A stretch of DNA of 5,626 nucleotides, from contig CP070700.1 in the NCBI GenBank assembly GCA_020349865.1, positions 1,439,706 to 1,445,331 on the forward strand, given 5' to 3'. Positions 5,488-5,626 of this stretch are shown here, piece by piece. Each line of letters starts with the position of its first letter. The first letter of the stretch is position 1. The DNA comes from Desulfobacteraceae bacterium. GTDB lineage: Bacteria > Desulfobacterota > DSM-4660 > Desulfatiglandales > Desulfatiglandaceae. Both the position numbers and the translations under genes were made by a program. Below the pieces are notes generated by a model. The model did not search any database, was not told the DNA's origin, and saw nothing but the letters and a program-made list of their open reading frames with translations.

Positions 5488-5626
5488 TTAAAAGGTAAAC
5501 TCATTAATCTGGCCGGTCTCCAAATCCACATGCACCATGGTATTTCGGAAAATCTTTCCCCGTTTCAGAATTATCTTGAGTACCTCCATGGCCTCAAGGT
5601 TTGCGATCAAGGAAGGCGTAAGCGTA
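5488..5626 (-). CDS. ThiF/HesA/MoeB-family E1-like enzyme, C-terminal end only
   Basis: Only the last 45 residues are in the window; the frame is open to the right edge and stops at TAA (5488-5490). The segment TPSLIANLEAMEVLKIIL, then KRGKIFRNTMVHVDLETGQINEFTF, matches the C-terminal end of ThiF/HesA/MoeB proteins: a helix of the type 'A-x-L-E-A-x-E-x-I-K' followed by a short beta strand carrying 'D...F..F'. These enzymes adenylate the C-terminus of ubiquitin-like sulfur carriers (ThiS, MoaD) or related targets. The ATP site, catalytic Cys and zinc-binding cysteines would lie outside the window, so ThiF, MoeB and HesA cannot be told apart. It appears to be upstream in the same operon as the J-domain and cpYpsA genes. 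Confidence 0.72.
   Translation of the reverse strand, partial: TLTPSLIANLEAMEVLKIILKRGKIFRNTMVHVDLETGQINEFTF

Overview
The window looks like ordinary chromosome from a Gram-negative bacterium, most likely a deltaproteobacterial (Desulfobacterales-like) lineage. This is inferred from the gene mix: a WbqC-family protein, a stand-alone beta-CASP RNase, a bacterial Ste24-type protease and a small 'GxDRRS' repeat protein. No marker gene fixes the taxonomy. There are no rRNA or tRNA genes, insertion sequences or CRISPR arrays.

Plus strand, left to right. (1) The C-terminal half of a WbqC-family protein enters from the left edge and ends at 390, followed by a short hairpin with a T run. (2) A complete metallo-beta-lactamase/beta-CASP ribonuclease lies at 516-2126, with every catalytic motif intact and a charged C-terminal tail. 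(3) A gene-poor gap (2127-2542) contains an island of about 15% GC with palindromes and a near-consensus sigma70-type promoter (2373-2400). (4) That promoter would make a leader of about 135-165 nt ending in a terminator-like hairpin. The hairpin overlaps the start of a small, very arginine-rich protein (2543-2848) built on a hexapeptide repeat. A strong intrinsic terminator (2876-2910) and a second perfect hairpin (2917-2950) close this unit, which therefore looks like a self-contained transcription unit. (5) A membrane-embedded M48/Ste24 zinc protease follows (3098-4348), apparently with its own promoter and a four-codon ORF that overlaps its start codon.

Minus strand, from the right edge inward. 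The tail of a ThiF/HesA/MoeB-like E1 enzyme (ends 5488), a small J-domain protein (5476-4967) and a SLOG/cpYpsA-type protein usually labelled 'putative molybdenum carrier' (4970-4500) form a tight operon: an 11-nt gap, then an ATGA overlap. It converges on the protease gene, and the gap between the two holds a 93-nt imperfect inverted repeat with nested hairpins.

The least ordinary part is the 2.28-2.95 kb unit: AT-rich promoter island, attenuator-like leader, repeat protein and double hairpin. The enzymes around it are recognisable housekeeping or accessory families, and nothing in the window links them into one pathway.
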